Of a stretch of 64,000 nucleotides of DNA, positions 1 to 9,820 are shown one piece after another. Every line of letters starts with the position of its first letter. Within the stretch, counting starts at the first letter, position 1. The translations under genes were made by a program, and so were the position numbers. The stretch lies in contig NZ_CP132194.1 of the NCBI RefSeq assembly GCF_030718935.1, forward strand, positions 2,356,001-2,420,000, given 5' to 3'. The notes under the pieces were generated by a model. The model did no database searches. It saw nothing but the letters and a program-made list of their open reading frames with translations, and was not told the DNA's origin. Source of the stretch: Psychrobacter sp. M13 (GTDB lineage Bacteria > Pseudomonadota > Gammaproteobacteria > Pseudomonadales > Moraxellaceae).

Positions 1-38
1 GCATCGGTAGTAAAGTAGCTAATACTGAAAATAAGTAA
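1..38 (+). CDS. 3' end of an upstream gene (partial)
   Basis: The frame starting at base 3 reads open to a TAA at 36-38 and ends in residues IGSKVANTENK. The Shine-Dalgarno sequence of the next gene (TAAGG, 36-40) overlaps this stop, the spacing expected for an operon. Only about 12 codons are visible, so the product cannot be named; a ureide-catabolism gene is a guess from the neighbour only. Confidence 0.35.
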   Translation, partial: IGSKVANTENK

Positions 39-47
39 GGCAACATT

Positions 48-608
48 ATGAAAACGACAATAATTGCTCAACCTCTAACTAAAGCGGCATTCGCGCCGTA
101 TGGCTCAGTCATTGAGCCTTATAATGATGAAGAAAAATGTCCTGAAAACAGCTGGGATATCAATCGTGGCTACGCTTGTCGTCATGATGCTATCTCAAAA
201 GTTCAAAATGATGGCGGTGAAGTTGGTTTTAGTATTTTTCGTACTAAAAGACGCGATTGCCCTATTACGCTATCCGTTATGGAATACCATCCGTTTGGCT
301 CGCAAGCCTTTTTTTCTATGAACTCAACAGACTATCTAGTTGTTGTAGCCAAAGCTGGCGAACCGCCTAAATCAGCGGCTGATTTAAAAGTGTTCTATGC
401 CTATTCGCATCAAGGCGTGCAGTATGATGCGAACGTTTGGCATCATCCGTTACTGGCACTAAACGCTGATTGTGACTTTTTAGTAGTTGATCGCATCAAT
501 GGTGATGGTAATAACTGCCATGAGTTCGAGATTGACGATTGGGAAGTTTGCATTGATGTCTCAGCTGAGCAAGCTAAGTCAGAAAGAGCAAAGGCTAATG
601 CTGTTTAG
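48..608 (+). CDS. allA: Ureidoglycolate lyase
   Basis: Predicted to split (S)-ureidoglycolate into glyoxylate and urea (EC 4.3.2.3), a late step of allantoin/purine breakdown, in the cytoplasm. The 186-residue protein is slightly longer than the usual 160-170 and keeps family landmarks: an N-terminal FAPYGSVI (about 15-22), NRGYACRHDAI (39-49) and a C-terminal cupin-type beta barrel with a WHHPLL segment (about 131-136). The start has an AAGG ribosome site about 7 bases upstream and directly follows the stop of a previous gene, so it is probably the last gene of an operon that begins outside the window. A strong terminator follows. The glyoxylate made here is the substrate of the bhc genes 37-42 kb away (inference). 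Confidence 0.85.
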   Translation: MKTTIIAQPLTKAAFAPYGSVIEPYNDEEKCPENSWDINRGYACRHDAISKVQNDGGEVGFSIFRTKRRDCPITLSVMEYHPFGSQAFFSMNSTDYLVVVAKAGEPPKSAADLKVFYAYSHQGVQYDANVWHHPLLALNADCDFLVVDRINGDGNNCHEFEIDDWEVCIDVSAEQAKSERAKANAV

Positions 609-626
609 AAGGTATTCATTAATGTT

Positions 627-660
627 AAAGCCAGCTAATATAGATTAGCTGGCTTTTTTA
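627..660 (+). terminator. Intrinsic terminator after allA
   Basis: A 13-bp stem (627-639 pairing with 644-656, core AAAGCCAGCTAAT) with a 4-base loop is followed by a T run. It lies 20 bases after the allA stop. Confidence 0.85.
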
Positions 661-849
661 TGCTCTCAATTTCTAGCTATGACCTCATCAAAAAGCGTTA
701 AGCCCATATTGAATCGCTCAGCCTAAACATGATAAACAACTTTGTTCGAGTTGTCTTTTATTAGTTAAAACTCTATAATCCGCCGTTATTTAGATAAGTG
801 CAGTAGCACTCATTTTGTTATTGAAACCCGCTATTCAGATGAGAGTCGT

Positions 850-1806
850 ATGATAGACAATAATAGCTTGATATCAGCAAAGCAGTCTTGGATAGGGACT
901 ATGCAAATCATTACCGCTGCGATCTGCTGGGGAACCCTTGGTATATTTTCTACTTATCTTAATCAAGCAGGATTTAGTGGTTGGCAAATTACTATTTTGC
1001 GTATCGTTACCGCTGCTTTATTAATCCTAGTAATGCTCCCAAAATTATGGTTCTATCTGCGCAAACTAAGCCCAAAACAGTGGGGCGGATTAGCACTACA
1101 ATCTCTCATTGGTGTGCTCGGTATGTCGCTATGTTACTTCTTTGCCGTCATTTATGTCGGTGCAGGTGCCGCCGTTGCTCTGCTATATACCGCGCCAGTC
1201 TTTAGCTTATTATTTTCAGCCATTTTTCTTGATGAATCGATCACTCGCCAGTCTGCCCTATTGGCATTGGTAGCGGTATTCGGTGTCGGTTTGACGATGC
1301 TCGGCGACGAAGCCAAGCTCAATTGGGGCGTAGCTTTGGGGTTATTAGCTGGCGTTTGTTATTCTTTATATGGCGTGCTTGGTAAGCGTGCGATGCACTA
1401 CGCACACTCTGCACCTTTAGTGTTTTTTACCTCGATTATTATCAGCGCTGGTGTGCTGTTGTTACTACCTCAAACTTATCATACTTATACTAAGTTACTG
1501 AGCTTACCGGTACTGACTTGGGGCTATGCTTTAGGATTAGCGCTCATCGGTACAGTCGTACCCTTTGCGCTGTATATGAAAGCCTTAGAGAAACTACCTG
1601 CCTCTCGCGCCTCAGTGTTCACTATCTTTGAACCGTTGACCGCTATTGCTTTAGCTATCTTGCTATTAAGCCAGTCGCTATCTGCTATTCAGTATTTAGG
1701 TGTATTACTCATTTTACTCGCAGCACTACTTAATGCGCTCCTCAATGGTACTTCTACTCGCGTACCGCGCTGGCTGCAAAGAAGAAAAAGAGTAAAATTG
1801 GAGTAA
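850..1806 (+). CDS. EamA/DMT-family transporter, probable metabolite exporter
   Basis: The 318-residue protein is almost entirely hydrophobic, with about ten predicted membrane helices arranged as two tandem EamA repeats (roughly 17-150 and 160-300). Landmarks are the start of the first repeat, AAICWGTLGIFSTYL (about 23-37), and EPLTAIALAILLL in the last helices (about 261-273). Members of this superfamily export amino acids, purines or other metabolites; the substrate cannot be read from sequence. It ends in a basic tail (RRKRVKLE) placing the C terminus in the cytoplasm. It follows allA by 240 bp, with a terminator between, so it is a separate transcription unit. Confidence 0.85.
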   Translation: MIDNNSLISAKQSWIGTMQIITAAICWGTLGIFSTYLNQAGFSGWQITILRIVTAALLILVMLPKLWFYLRKLSPKQWGGLALQSLIGVLGMSLCYFFAVIYVGAGAAVALLYTAPVFSLLFSAIFLDESITRQSALLALVAVFGVGLTMLGDEAKLNWGVALGLLAGVCYSLYGVLGKRAMHYAHSAPLVFFTSIIISAGVLLLLPQTYHTYTKLLSLPVLTWGYALGLALIGTVVPFALYMKALEKLPASRASVFTIFEPLTAIALAILLLSQSLSAIQYLGVLLILLAALLNALLNGTSTRVPRWLQRRKRVKLE

Positions 1807-1846
1807 AATTTGTTTTATAATTCAGAAGTCACACTGGAGAATGGTT

Positions 1847-2590
1847 ATGCACGGCTCAAAACTTAAGTTAAGCGTTTTACTTAAGCGCTCAATTACCATC
1901 CTACCTCTGCTAATACTGTCACCATTTGCTGTAGCCATTGCTCCTATACAAGCCAATTTTATACTAGGCATGGATGTGCAAGGACAACGCTTAAACCTTT
2001 ATAGAGGATGCGGTGAAGGTTATGTCACTTGTGAGAATATGCTGCTAGTAGCCCCAAATTTAGGGCAGCTTTTGCAAATAAGCGAGTATGGCAAGAGGCT
2101 AAGCAAAAAGCAGAATACTATCGACCTCTATCCTGCCAAAACCAAGCATAGTATTTGTAAAGACGGCGTCACGCCTTGCGGCTTTCAAGGCTATAACTTT
2201 GAGGGCGAGGATTTTAACGGTTTTATAGATACCTCGAAACAGAAGATAACCGTAAATGGCAACTGGACGACGGACACCGCTACTCTGTCTTACCAAGAAA
2301 ATGCCAGTTATCTGCCGCTAGTTTCACAATCTAAAAGAATCGATCGCTTATACAAGGCCTCAGACAAAGCTTTGAATGACAGCTATCAAACGACTCTCTA
2401 TGAAGTTGGACGACTTTATGGTCAAGGTCAAGCGACTGTGTTAAAAAATGAGCAACGCCAATGGCTCAAAAAACGCTCTGAAATTTGCGGTGCGGATGTC
2501 GACCATCTGCCCAGAAACCAAGCGGAGGAGGTCTGCTTCATCCAAAAAAATGACAATCGACTGAATGATTACTTCTTATGGATTGATTGA
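1847..2590 (+). CDS. Secreted LprI-like protein of unknown role
   Basis: The 247-residue protein starts with a signal peptide (basic head, hydrophobic LPLLILSPFAVAIA) and should be exported. Its C-terminal 55 residues resemble the LprI/DUF1311 domain of putative lysozyme inhibitors: a tryptophan before a basic pair (RQWLKKRSEIC) and a second Cys in VCFIQKNDNRL, which would form a disulfide. The central part (about 30-160) contains several Cys and is not recognised. The ATG at 1847 is chosen because GGAGA lies six bases upstream, whereas the ATG at 1841 sits right against it. The inhibitor role is inference from the domain only. Confidence 0.55.
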   Translation: MHGSKLKLSVLLKRSITILPLLILSPFAVAIAPIQANFILGMDVQGQRLNLYRGCGEGYVTCENMLLVAPNLGQLLQISEYGKRLSKKQNTIDLYPAKTKHSICKDGVTPCGFQGYNFEGEDFNGFIDTSKQKITVNGNWTTDTATLSYQENASYLPLVSQSKRIDRLYKASDKALNDSYQTTLYEVGRLYGQGQATVLKNEQRQWLKKRSEICGADVDHLPRNQAEEVCFIQKNDNRLNDYFLWID

Positions 2591-2609
2591 AAGCATTTTT
2601 ATTAAAATA

Positions 2610-3353
2610 TCAGGACTCAATCCGCTGTAAAAAAGCCTGAGTTCGCGGATGAACCGATATCTCAAACATCTGCTCAGCGCTGCCCTCCTCAACCACGTGA
2701 CCGTCTTCGATCAATACCACATGATCGGCGACATCGCGGGCAAACTTAATCTCGTGAGTGACCACCACCATTGTCCAGCCCTCTGATGCTAGCCGCTTCA
2801 TCGTCTCAAGTACATCTTGTACTAGCTCTGGATCGAGTGCAGAGGTTGGCTCATCGAATAACAATAATGACGGCTCAATAGCGAGCGCCCGCGCAATACC
2901 AACGCGCTGCTGCTGACCACCAGATAGCTGAAACGGATAAAGATCTGCTTTATCGGATAGCCCAACCTTATCCAGCAATGCTAGAGCTTGACTTTGCGCA
3001 TCAGCTTTACTAGTACCTTGCACGACTGTCGGACCAAGCATCAAGTTTTGCAAGGCGGTCTTATGCGGAAATAAATTATAAGACTGAAACACCATCCCCG
3101 ACTTACGCTGCAAGGCGAGCAAAGCTTTTTTATTAGGCTTAGTACCAAAATCTACGCTTAAGCTACCATCATCAAAAGCAATTACCCCTTGATCGGGAAT
3201 CTCAAGGGCATTGATACAACGCAAAAAGGTGGTTTTGCCCGATCCTGATGGCCCTAATATCACCACCACCTTACCTTTATGAATGGTCAAATCGATGCCT
3301 TTGAGCACTTGATTATTACCAAAGGCTTTGTGAATATTAGTGACTTGAATCAT
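2610..3353 (-). CDS. Amino-acid ABC transporter ATPase (cystine/polar amino acid type)
   Basis: This is the cytoplasmic ATPase of a polar amino-acid importer. The 247-residue protein, normal for the family, has Walker A GPSGSGKTT (34-42), a Q-loop around MVFQSYNLFPH, the signature LSGGQQQR (about 143-150), Walker B LLLFDEPTSALDP and a switch His in VVTHE. It is the last gene of a three-gene set (binding protein, permease, ATPase) on the minus strand, about 60 bp after the permease. Best overall resemblance is to L-cystine uptake ATPases, because the partner binding protein looks like the FliY/TcyA group; glutamine-type transporters remain possible. Confidence 0.85.
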   Translation of the reverse strand: MIQVTNIHKAFGNNQVLKGIDLTIHKGKVVVILGPSGSGKTTFLRCINALEIPDQGVIAFDDGSLSVDFGTKPNKKALLALQRKSGMVFQSYNLFPHKTALQNLMLGPTVVQGTSKADAQSQALALLDKVGLSDKADLYPFQLSGGQQQRVGIARALAIEPSLLLFDEPTSALDPELVQDVLETMKRLASEGWTMVVVTHEIKFARDVADHVVLIEDGHVVEEGSAEQMFEISVHPRTQAFLQRIES

Positions 3354-3414
3354 GACCGCTCCTACTATGCTGGCTGTGCTATTACTTCAAAAATATAAAG
3401 TTTCGTATTAACGA

Positions 3415-4152
3415 TTACTTAGCGACGTAACGATCAAGGCGTGTTTCGAGTCGACCTTGGATAGAGGTCAATACTAAACAAATACCCCAATATATAAAGG
3501 CCGCCTCGGTATACACCAGCATAAATTCATAGTTACGCGCGGTAATGATTTGCGCTTGTTTAAACAGCTCGGTGACCAGCACTAACGACGCTAATGAAGT
3601 ATCTTTAACCAAACTAATGAAAGTATTCGATAACGGCGGTACAGATACGCGCAGTGCTTGCGGCAAGATTACATGACGAAAGGTCTGTAAGTACGTTAAG
3701 CCAACCGTCGAACCAGCTTCCCATTGCCCTTTTGGGATGGATAAAATAGAGGCACGTACCGTCTCTGAAGCGTAAGCCCCAATGTTAAGCGAAAAAGCAA
3801 TAATCGCCGAAGGGAAAGGATCAAGCTTGACCCCGACACTTGGCAGACCATAAAAGATAATAAATAGCTGTACCAGCATTGGTGTACCGCGAATAGCAGA
3901 CACATAAATACGCGCTAGACGATAAGCAATCCTATGCAGCCAGCCTGCGCGCGGCACAATACGAATAAGTGCCACACTTAGCGCAATAGCCATGCCTATC
4001 GCAAACGATATCAGCGCCAGCGGTATCGAATAGTAGATACCGCCTTTAAGCATGGGCCAAAATGAGCTAATGACAATCTGCGCCCGATCTGGTGTCATAA
4101 AGGGCAGTAATGACAGTAAATCAGCGAGCATTGAGAGGATAGATGCTAGCAT
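3415..4152 (-). CDS. Amino-acid ABC transporter permease
   Basis: Inner-membrane channel of the importer. It has 245 residues with about five membrane helices and the HisM/GlnQ-type transport loop [23 protein letters not shown] (described in two parts: [10 protein letters not shown] and [10 protein letters not shown], about 141-164) that contacts the ATPase. Its start codon shares one base with the stop of the binding-protein gene (position 4152), so the two are translationally coupled. The N-terminal segment [19 protein letters not shown] looks like an extra hydrophobic lead. One permease gene is present, so the channel would be a homodimer. Confidence 0.85.
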   Translation of the reverse strand: MLASILSMLADLLSLLPFMTPDRAQIVISSFWPMLKGGIYYSIPLALISFAIGMAIALSVALIRIVPRAGWLHRIAYRLARIYVSAIRGTPMLVQLFIIFYGLPSVGVKLDPFPSAIIAFSLNIGAYASETVRASILSIPKGQWEAGSTVGLTYLQTFRHVILPQALRVSVPPLSNTFISLVKDTSLASLVLVTELFKQAQIITARNYEFMLVYTEAAFIYWGICLVLTSIQGRLETRLDRYVAK

Positions 4153-4979
4153 TACTCTTGCTTACTTATATCAGCGCCGAAGAACTCTTGGCTGATTTTG
4201 GTTAAAGTGCCATCCGCTTGTAAAGCTGCCATTGCTTCATCTAATTTTGCCACCACCGCATCATCGCCCTTCAATAACACCAATCCTGAACCACGCTTTT
4301 CACTGGCTGGCGCTACTAATTTGATCTCAAGACCACTATCTGGAAAGTTTTTGAGATAATCGAGTACCGCTAGATTGTCATTCATCGTAAAGTCAGCTCG
4401 ATCTTGCTTAACCAGCTGCACCGCTTGTGCCATACCATCGACTGGTACGATTTCAGCCTCATAGCGCTCAGCAAGCTCGCCATAGTTACTCGATAGTGAT
4501 TGAGCAGTGCGCAGACCTTTTAAACCTTCCCACGAGCTATAACGGTTATCGTCGGTTGGCGCTAGCACGACTGCACCTGACCAGCTGTAAGCACTAGCTT
4601 TATCATATTTAGCTTTACGCTCAGGTGTGGTCAGACTGACTTGATTGGCCACCATATCAAAACGCTCGGAGTCGAGTCCCGCCAGCATCGCATCCCACTG
4701 AGTTTCTTTAAACTCAACCGTAACGCCCAACTTGTCAGCGACGGCACGCGTGACCTCAACATCATAGCCAGTAAGCTTACCGCTGACATCATGATAAGTG
4801 AACGGCGGGTAAGTACCTTCAGTACCGACATTGATAGTACCGCCATTATTAATACGTTGTAGTAGATCTGATTCACCATTAGCCGTGTCAGCAGCTGTTG
4901 AATCAGTAGTATTAGACTGACCACAAGCACTTAATAATAGCGCACTGACAGCGAAAGTTAACAAAGCACGACGTTTCAT
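4152..4979 (-). CDS. Amino-acid ABC transporter substrate-binding lipoprotein, cystine-like
   Basis: Periplasmic binding protein of family 3 (275 residues) with a lipoprotein signal: basic start, hydrophobic stretch and lipobox LLSAC, Cys at about 19. A Ser/Thr/Asp-rich tether follows. The ligand domain opens with [13 protein letters not shown] and continues with [36 protein letters not shown] and [10 protein letters not shown]. This combination is typical of the L-cystine binders (FliY/TcyA/TcyJ), so cystine or a related sulfur amino acid is the likely ligand; this is family-level inference. The gene heads the operon; an octamer tandem repeat lies about 160 bp upstream. Confidence 0.8.
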   Translation of the reverse strand: MKRRALLTFAVSALLLSACGQSNTTDSTAADTANGESDLLQRINNGGTINVGTEGTYPPFTYHDVSGKLTGYDVEVTRAVADKLGVTVEFKETQWDAMLAGLDSERFDMVANQVSLTTPERKAKYDKASAYSWSGAVVLAPTDDNRYSSWEGLKGLRTAQSLSSNYGELAERYEAEIVPVDGMAQAVQLVKQDRADFTMNDNLAVLDYLKNFPDSGLEIKLVAPASEKRGSGLVLLKGDDAVVAKLDEAMAALQADGTLTKISQEFFGADISKQE

Positions 4980-4999
4980 AGGATGTCCTTATACAAGTA

Positions 5000-5397
5000 A
5001 GTAAATGGTGTGATAATTATAACTTATAATTTTTGTAACTTTTATAATTCTAAAAATTGCAAATTGTAGAGGGCAGTTCTGCCTGCATATAGTGTTGCCT
5101 ATAGACGGATGCTGCCCATAAACGATATGAGTAACCTCATCACAATGTCATAATGTCACAATGTCATAATGTCATAATGTCATAATGTCATAATGTCATA
5201 ATGTTTGAGTCTGGGTGCTCGATTTGAGGATAGCGAGCGTATTTTTCAATGCTGTTTTTATATAACACTTTATTCTACAAGATTCTTTACAGTAAATTTT
5301 GAACTTATTAGCTGGCAGCTCTAATAGCAAATAACTCATATACTATCGCACATTAAAAAGAATAAACGTACAAAAATAGTGATTACGTAGCAGGGCG
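5000..5397. other. Intergenic region between hutC and the amino-acid ABC operon
   Basis: About 400 bp without a supportable gene. The half near the ABC operon is AT-rich and should hold its promoter; the middle holds the octamer tandem array at 5141-5204. Nothing else stands out. Confidence 0.5.
5141..5204. repeat. Tandem repeat, 8 copies of an 8-bp unit (CATAATGT)
   Basis: Eight head-to-tail copies of CATAATGT; copies 1 and 3 read CACAATGT, the other six are identical. Each unit contains CATAAT, one base away from a sigma-70 -10 hexamer on the plus strand. Every frame of the array contains stops on one strand or the other, so it is not coding. A perfect octamer run of this kind is prone to slippage. 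Confidence 0.95.
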
Positions 5398-6234
5398 TTA
5401 TAATTCGCCAGAGAACTGATAGCGATCCCCTGCATGCCACATTTTGACAAAAGTCACGACTTGACCTGCTGAATAGGTCTGACGGCATAGTACGAGTGTC
5501 GGGGCGTGTAGTGAGATTTGTAATGCCTGAGCAACCTCTTCTGAAGCGGCTAAAGCTCGGATAGTATAGCTACCGCGCTCTAGTGGGCTCTTTGCAATCA
5601 AATAGTCACTGGTATTTACCACACTAAAGTCTTGCTCAATAAACTCTGGTACTTTTACCGCATCGACCCAACGCTCTTCGAATTGCATCGGCTGACCATC
5701 AGCAAAGTGAATAATCTTTACTTCATATAATATTGGCGCTTCATCGCTATCCTCACCGTTATCCGTAGCTAGTGGCATGGTTGACGCCTTGGCATCAACT
5801 ATATTGATGTCAAGTGCATTGGCATCAAGCGCATTAGCATCAGACACATCGATATCAAACTTACGGCGTAGCTCACCGTCCAGCATGCTAGCAGTAATAC
5901 TGCGCTTACTCACGACTTGTGCTTGGTAGTCACGATTGGCTGACTTTAAGTCTTGAGCGATATTGCGTACTTCGACAAAAGTATGATTGAACTGCTGCTG
6001 TGCCACAAAGGTTCCCGACCCTTGCCGACGCTCTAATACACGCTCCTCGCTCAACTCTTTTAAAGCGCGGTTCACCGTCATCCTTGACACCCCAAACTCT
6101 TCAGCCAATGCCATTTCTGTAGAAATCGCATTACCAGCTTGCCATTTACCGCTATGTATATTATCCAATATCGCATTTTTAATACGTTGATATGCAGGCG
6201 TTTTCTTTTTCATAGCGCTCTTCATCTTTGTCAT
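5398..6234 (-). CDS. hutC: Histidine utilisation repressor HutC (GntR family)
   Basis: Transcriptional repressor expected to bind hut operators and release them with urocanate. The 278-residue protein has an N-terminal GntR winged helix-turn-helix (about 13-80, with EFGVSRMTVNRALKEL and QGSGTFVA) and a C-terminal UTRA ligand domain (about 90-275, with EERWVDA). It is longer than the usual 230-250 because of an Asp/Ala-rich insert at about 130-166 with the near-repeat DANALDANALDINIVDA. It is divergent from hutU, 208-214 bp apart depending on the hutU start, with a 20-bp palindrome between them. Several closely spaced Met codons (1, 4, 8) leave the exact start open. Confidence 0.9.
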   Translation of the reverse strand: MTKMKSAMKKKTPAYQRIKNAILDNIHSGKWQAGNAISTEMALAEEFGVSRMTVNRALKELSEERVLERRQGSGTFVAQQQFNHTFVEVRNIAQDLKSANRDYQAQVVSKRSITASMLDGELRRKFDIDVSDANALDANALDINIVDAKASTMPLATDNGEDSDEAPILYEVKIIHFADGQPMQFEERWVDAVKVPEFIEQDFSVVNTSDYLIAKSPLERGSYTIRALAASEEVAQALQISLHAPTLVLCRQTYSAGQVVTFVKMWHAGDRYQFSGEL

Positions 6235-6367
6235 GCTTATCTTTTAACCGTCAGCGTCAATCATAAAAGTATCGCCATAATATCATGCGTATTCACAAAA
6301 CAGTTTTGTTGATGTCACAACACAACAAATAATTCAAAAAAACCTTGCATGAAAAAACTATCTTTGA

Positions 6368-6387
6368 TAATTTGTATATACAAATTA
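6368..6387. promoter_or_regulatory. Probable HutC operator
   Basis: A perfect 20-bp palindrome with core TTGTATATACAA sits in the hutC-hutU intergenic region, about 60 bp before hutU. Known HutC operators centre on a TTGTATGTACAA-like dyad, so this is a strong candidate for the repressor site controlling hutUHGI and possibly hutC. A second small dyad, GTATCGATAC at 6422-6431, lies next to the hutU ribosome site and may be a weaker site. Confidence 0.75.
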
Positions 6388-6448
6388 ATTATTATTTAAA
6401 AATTGGCTCAAATAAATAATGGTATCGATACAATCATAAGGAATGATG

Positions 6449-8164
6449 ATGACTGATTCTAAAACAACCCCGATTAGTAAAATGACTCGCCGTGATGAAA
6501 GTCGCGATATAGCCGCCCCTACTGGCAGCACCTTAAATTGCAAAAGCTGGCTGACCGAAGCGCCTTATCGTATGCTGCAAAACAATCTACATCCTGATGT
6601 CGCTGAAAACCCAAAAAGCTTAGTTGTGTATGGTGGTATCGGACGCGCTGCCCGCAACTGGGAAAGCTACGATCAAATTTTAGAATCGCTTAAAGAATTA
6701 GAAGATGACGAGACATTATTAGTGCAATCAGGCAAGCCGGTTGGCGTCTTTCAGACTCACGAAAATGCCCCGCGCGTATTGATTGCCAACTCCAACCTTG
6801 TGCCGCGCTGGGCCACGTGGGAGCACTTCAATGAGCTAGATCGCAAAGACTTAATGATGTATGGGCAGATGACTGCGGGGAGCTGGATCTATATCGGCAC
6901 CCAAGGCATCGTCCAAGGCACTTACGAGACCTTTGTCGAAGCAGGTCGTCAGCATTATGATGGCAGCTGGGCAGGACGTTGGATTTTGACCGCTGGTCTT
7001 GGTGGTATGGGCGGCGCGCAACCATTAGCCGCGACCTTTGCTGGTGCGACGTCTCTAAATATCGAATGCCAACAATCCAGTATTGATTTCCGTTTGCGTA
7101 CGGGTTACGTCGATGTGCAAGCAGACGACCTTGATCATGCTTATGAGCTGATTAAAAAGCATACCGATGCAGGCGAAGCCGTCTCAATCGCGCTACTTGG
7201 TAATGCGGCAGATATCTTGCCTGAGATGGTCAAGCGCGCCAATGCAGGAGAGATAAAGCCTGACTTAGTCACTGACCAAACCTCCGCTCACGACTTAATC
7301 AATGGCTATCTACCAAGTGGCTGGACCGTTGACGAGTGGAAAGCAGCACAAGAAAATCCAGATCAACACGCTGCCTTAACCAAAGATGCGGCGGCGTCTT
7401 GTGCCGTACATGTACAAGCAATGCTAGACCTACAAGAAATGGGGATTCCAACGACCGATTATGGTAATAATATTCGTCAAGTTGCCTTTGATGAAGGAGT
7501 TAAAGACGCCTTTAATTTCCCAGGCTTTGTGCCTGCTTATATTCGTCCGCTATTTTGCCAAGGTAAAGGGCCTTTCCGCTGGGTAGCGTTGTCTGGTGAT
7601 CCAGAAGATATCTATAAGACCGATCAAAAGATCAAAGAGCTGTTCCCAGAAAATCAGCATATTCATCGCTGGCTAGACATGGCGAAAGAACGCATTCAGT
7701 TTCAAGGCTTGCCAGCGCGTATCTGCTGGTTAGGTTTAGGCGAGCGCGACAAAGCAGGACTTGCCTTTAATGAGATGGTTAAGAACGGCGAACTCAAAGG
7801 CCCAATCGTTATCGGCCGTGACCATTTAGATACAGGCTCTGTTGCCAGCCCTAATCGCGAAACTGAAAGCATGAAAGATGGCACAGACGCTGTCTCTGAC
7901 TGGGCACTATTAAACGGCATGCTCAATGTCGCAGGCGGCGCGACTTGGGTCTCATTGCATCATGGCGGCGGCGTGGGCATGGGTTACTCGCAGCACTCTG
8001 GCATGGTCATTGTCGCTGATGGCACAGATAGCGCAGCCAAACGTTTAGCGCGAGTACTAGTCAATGATTGTGGCTCAGGCGTGATGCGTCATGCGGATGC
8101 AGGCTATGAGCTGGCGATTAAAACAGCGAAAGAATACGGCTTAAACTTACCAATGATTAAATAG
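6449..8164 (+). CDS. hutU: Urocanate hydratase
   Basis: Converts urocanate to 4-imidazolone-5-propionate using tightly bound NAD+ (EC 4.2.1.49), second step of histidine breakdown, cytoplasmic. The length of about 571 residues is close to the family norm (about 557). Landmarks are [17 protein letters not shown] near 65, the NAD-binding [14 protein letters not shown] near 185, and [13 protein letters not shown] near 425 containing the active-site Cys. Three Met codons open the frame (6443, 6446, 6449); AAGGA at 6438-6442 is best spaced for the third, so 6449 is chosen. First gene of hutUHGI, about 65 bp before hutH. Confidence 0.97.
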   Translation: MTDSKTTPISKMTRRDESRDIAAPTGSTLNCKSWLTEAPYRMLQNNLHPDVAENPKSLVVYGGIGRAARNWESYDQILESLKELEDDETLLVQSGKPVGVFQTHENAPRVLIANSNLVPRWATWEHFNELDRKDLMMYGQMTAGSWIYIGTQGIVQGTYETFVEAGRQHYDGSWAGRWILTAGLGGMGGAQPLAATFAGATSLNIECQQSSIDFRLRTGYVDVQADDLDHAYELIKKHTDAGEAVSIALLGNAADILPEMVKRANAGEIKPDLVTDQTSAHDLINGYLPSGWTVDEWKAAQENPDQHAALTKDAAASCAVHVQAMLDLQEMGIPTTDYGNNIRQVAFDEGVKDAFNFPGFVPAYIRPLFCQGKGPFRWVALSGDPEDIYKTDQKIKELFPENQHIHRWLDMAKERIQFQGLPARICWLGLGERDKAGLAFNEMVKNGELKGPIVIGRDHLDTGSVASPNRETESMKDGTDAVSDWALLNGMLNVAGGATWVSLHHGGGVGMGYSQHSGMVIVADGTDSAAKRLARVLVNDCGSGVMRHADAGYELAIKTAKEYGLNLPMIK

Positions 8165-8228
8165 CTTAAGCGATTTCTATTTTATAAGAATAAATAACTC
8201 TATAACATATGACATTAGGAATACCATC

Positions 8229-9791
8229 ATGACTACTATTAAGAAACTTGTTCTAAACCCTCGCCAACTTAGCTTCGAGATGCTGCGCGATATTTATGAG
8301 CGACCTGTCATATTGACGCTACCCGATAGTGCTTATGAAGCAATAGATGCCTCACACGAAGATGTACAAACGATTATTCGTCGCGACAAAAGTGCGTATG
8401 GTATCAATACCGGCTTTGGCTTGTTAGCAAAAACTCGTATCAGCGATGATCAGCTTGAGCTACTTCAGCGCAATTTGATTGTGTCGCATTCTGTTGGTAC
8501 TGGTGAGGCGCTACCAGACGGCGTGGTACGATTAATCATGGTCATGAAAGTGGCTAGCTTATCGCAAGGTGTGTCTGGTGTACGTCGCGAGGTAGTCGAT
8601 AGCCTATTGGCCTTGATTAATAATCAAATTACGCCACACATTCCAGTGAAAGGCTCTGTCGGCGCATCAGGCGATTTAGCACCGCTATCACATATGACAC
8701 TCGCTATAATGGGTGAAGGCGATGTCTATGTTAATGGTCAAAGTGTACCTGCGGCTGACGCGCTAGCTCAGCATGGTCTTGAGCCAATTACCCTTGCGGC
8801 TAAAGAAGGCCTTGCACTCATTAACGGTACTCAGGTGTCAACGGCACTGGCACTACGCGGATATTTCCTAGCGCGCGATTTGCTTGAGACGGCAACTATC
8901 GTCGGCTCCATGTCTATTGATGCCGCTAAAGGCTCAGACTCGCCATTTGATGCGCGTATTCATGACGTTCGTGGTCATCATGGTCAAATCGAAATCGCCA
9001 AAGCACATCGTCAGCTGATCAAAGGCAGTGCCATTCGCGCCTCGCATGATGGTGAGCAAGACGATAGAGTACAAGATCCTTATTGCTTACGTTGCCAGCC
9101 GCAAGTGATGGGCGCGTGTCTTGATATCATCAATCAAGCCGGTCAAACTTTATTAATAGAAGCCAATGCGGTCACTGATAACCCGCTGATTTTTAACAAT
9201 GAAGATGGTCCTGTTGCTATATCAGGCGGTAACTTCCATGCTGAGCCAGTCGCCTTTGCCGCAGACATTTTAGCCTTGGCGATTGCTGAGATTGGCTCTA
9301 TGTCTGAGCGCCGTGTGGCTTTACTCATTGATGCAACCTTGTCAGGTGGCTTGCCGCCATTTTTAGTTGACAATGCTGGGTTAAACTCAGGCTTTATGAT
9401 TGCCCATGTGACGGCAGCCGCACTCGCCTCCGAGAATAAATCTATCGCCCATCCTGGTAGTGTCGATAGTATCCCGACTTCTGCCAATCAAGAAGATCAT
9501 GTGTCAATGGCGACTTATTGCGCACGACGTCTCTATGAGATGGCGCATAATACCGCAACGATTATCGGTATTGAGCTATTATCTGCAGGTCAAGGTATCG
9601 ACTTCCATCGCGGACTAGATACCTCAGAGCCGTTACAAACAGCGCATCAGAAGCTACGCGAGCACGTGACTTTTTATGATAAAGATCGCTACCTAGCACC
9701 TGATATTGAAGCCGCCAAACAGCTGGTATTAAATGGCATCCTTACTGAGCATTGGCAGTCATTGCGTAGCGATTGGTATCTGTCTAAATAG
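8229..9791 (+). CDS. hutH: Histidine ammonia-lyase
   Basis: Deaminates L-histidine to trans-urocanate and ammonia (EC 4.3.1.3), first step of the pathway. The 520-residue protein carries the Ala-Ser-Gly triad in [14 protein letters not shown] (about 142-155) that cyclises to the MIO electrophile, YGINTGFG near the N terminus (about 57-64), and QEDHVSMA (about 420). AGGA lies eight bases before the ATG. It sits between hutU and hutG in one transcription unit. Confidence 0.97.
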   Translation: MTTIKKLVLNPRQLSFEMLRDIYERPVILTLPDSAYEAIDASHEDVQTIIRRDKSAYGINTGFGLLAKTRISDDQLELLQRNLIVSHSVGTGEALPDGVVRLIMVMKVASLSQGVSGVRREVVDSLLALINNQITPHIPVKGSVGASGDLAPLSHMTLAIMGEGDVYVNGQSVPAADALAQHGLEPITLAAKEGLALINGTQVSTALALRGYFLARDLLETATIVGSMSIDAAKGSDSPFDARIHDVRGHHGQIEIAKAHRQLIKGSAIRASHDGEQDDRVQDPYCLRCQPQVMGACLDIINQAGQTLLIEANAVTDNPLIFNNEDGPVAISGGNFHAEPVAFAADILALAIAEIGSMSERRVALLIDATLSGGLPPFLVDNAGLNSGFMIAHVTAAALASENKSIAHPGSVDSIPTSANQEDHVSMATYCARRLYEMAHNTATIIGIELLSAGQGIDFHRGLDTSEPLQTAHQKLREHVTFYDKDRYLAPDIEAAKQLVLNGILTEHWQSLRSDWYLSK

Positions 9792-9820
9792 CTCGTTGAT
9801 GAAGAGTAGAGAGATAAACG

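Noticed and set aside
5141..5204. CRISPR array
   Set aside because: The units are 8 bp and contiguous, without spacers; this is a simple tandem repeat. No CRISPR array or cas gene was seen in the window.
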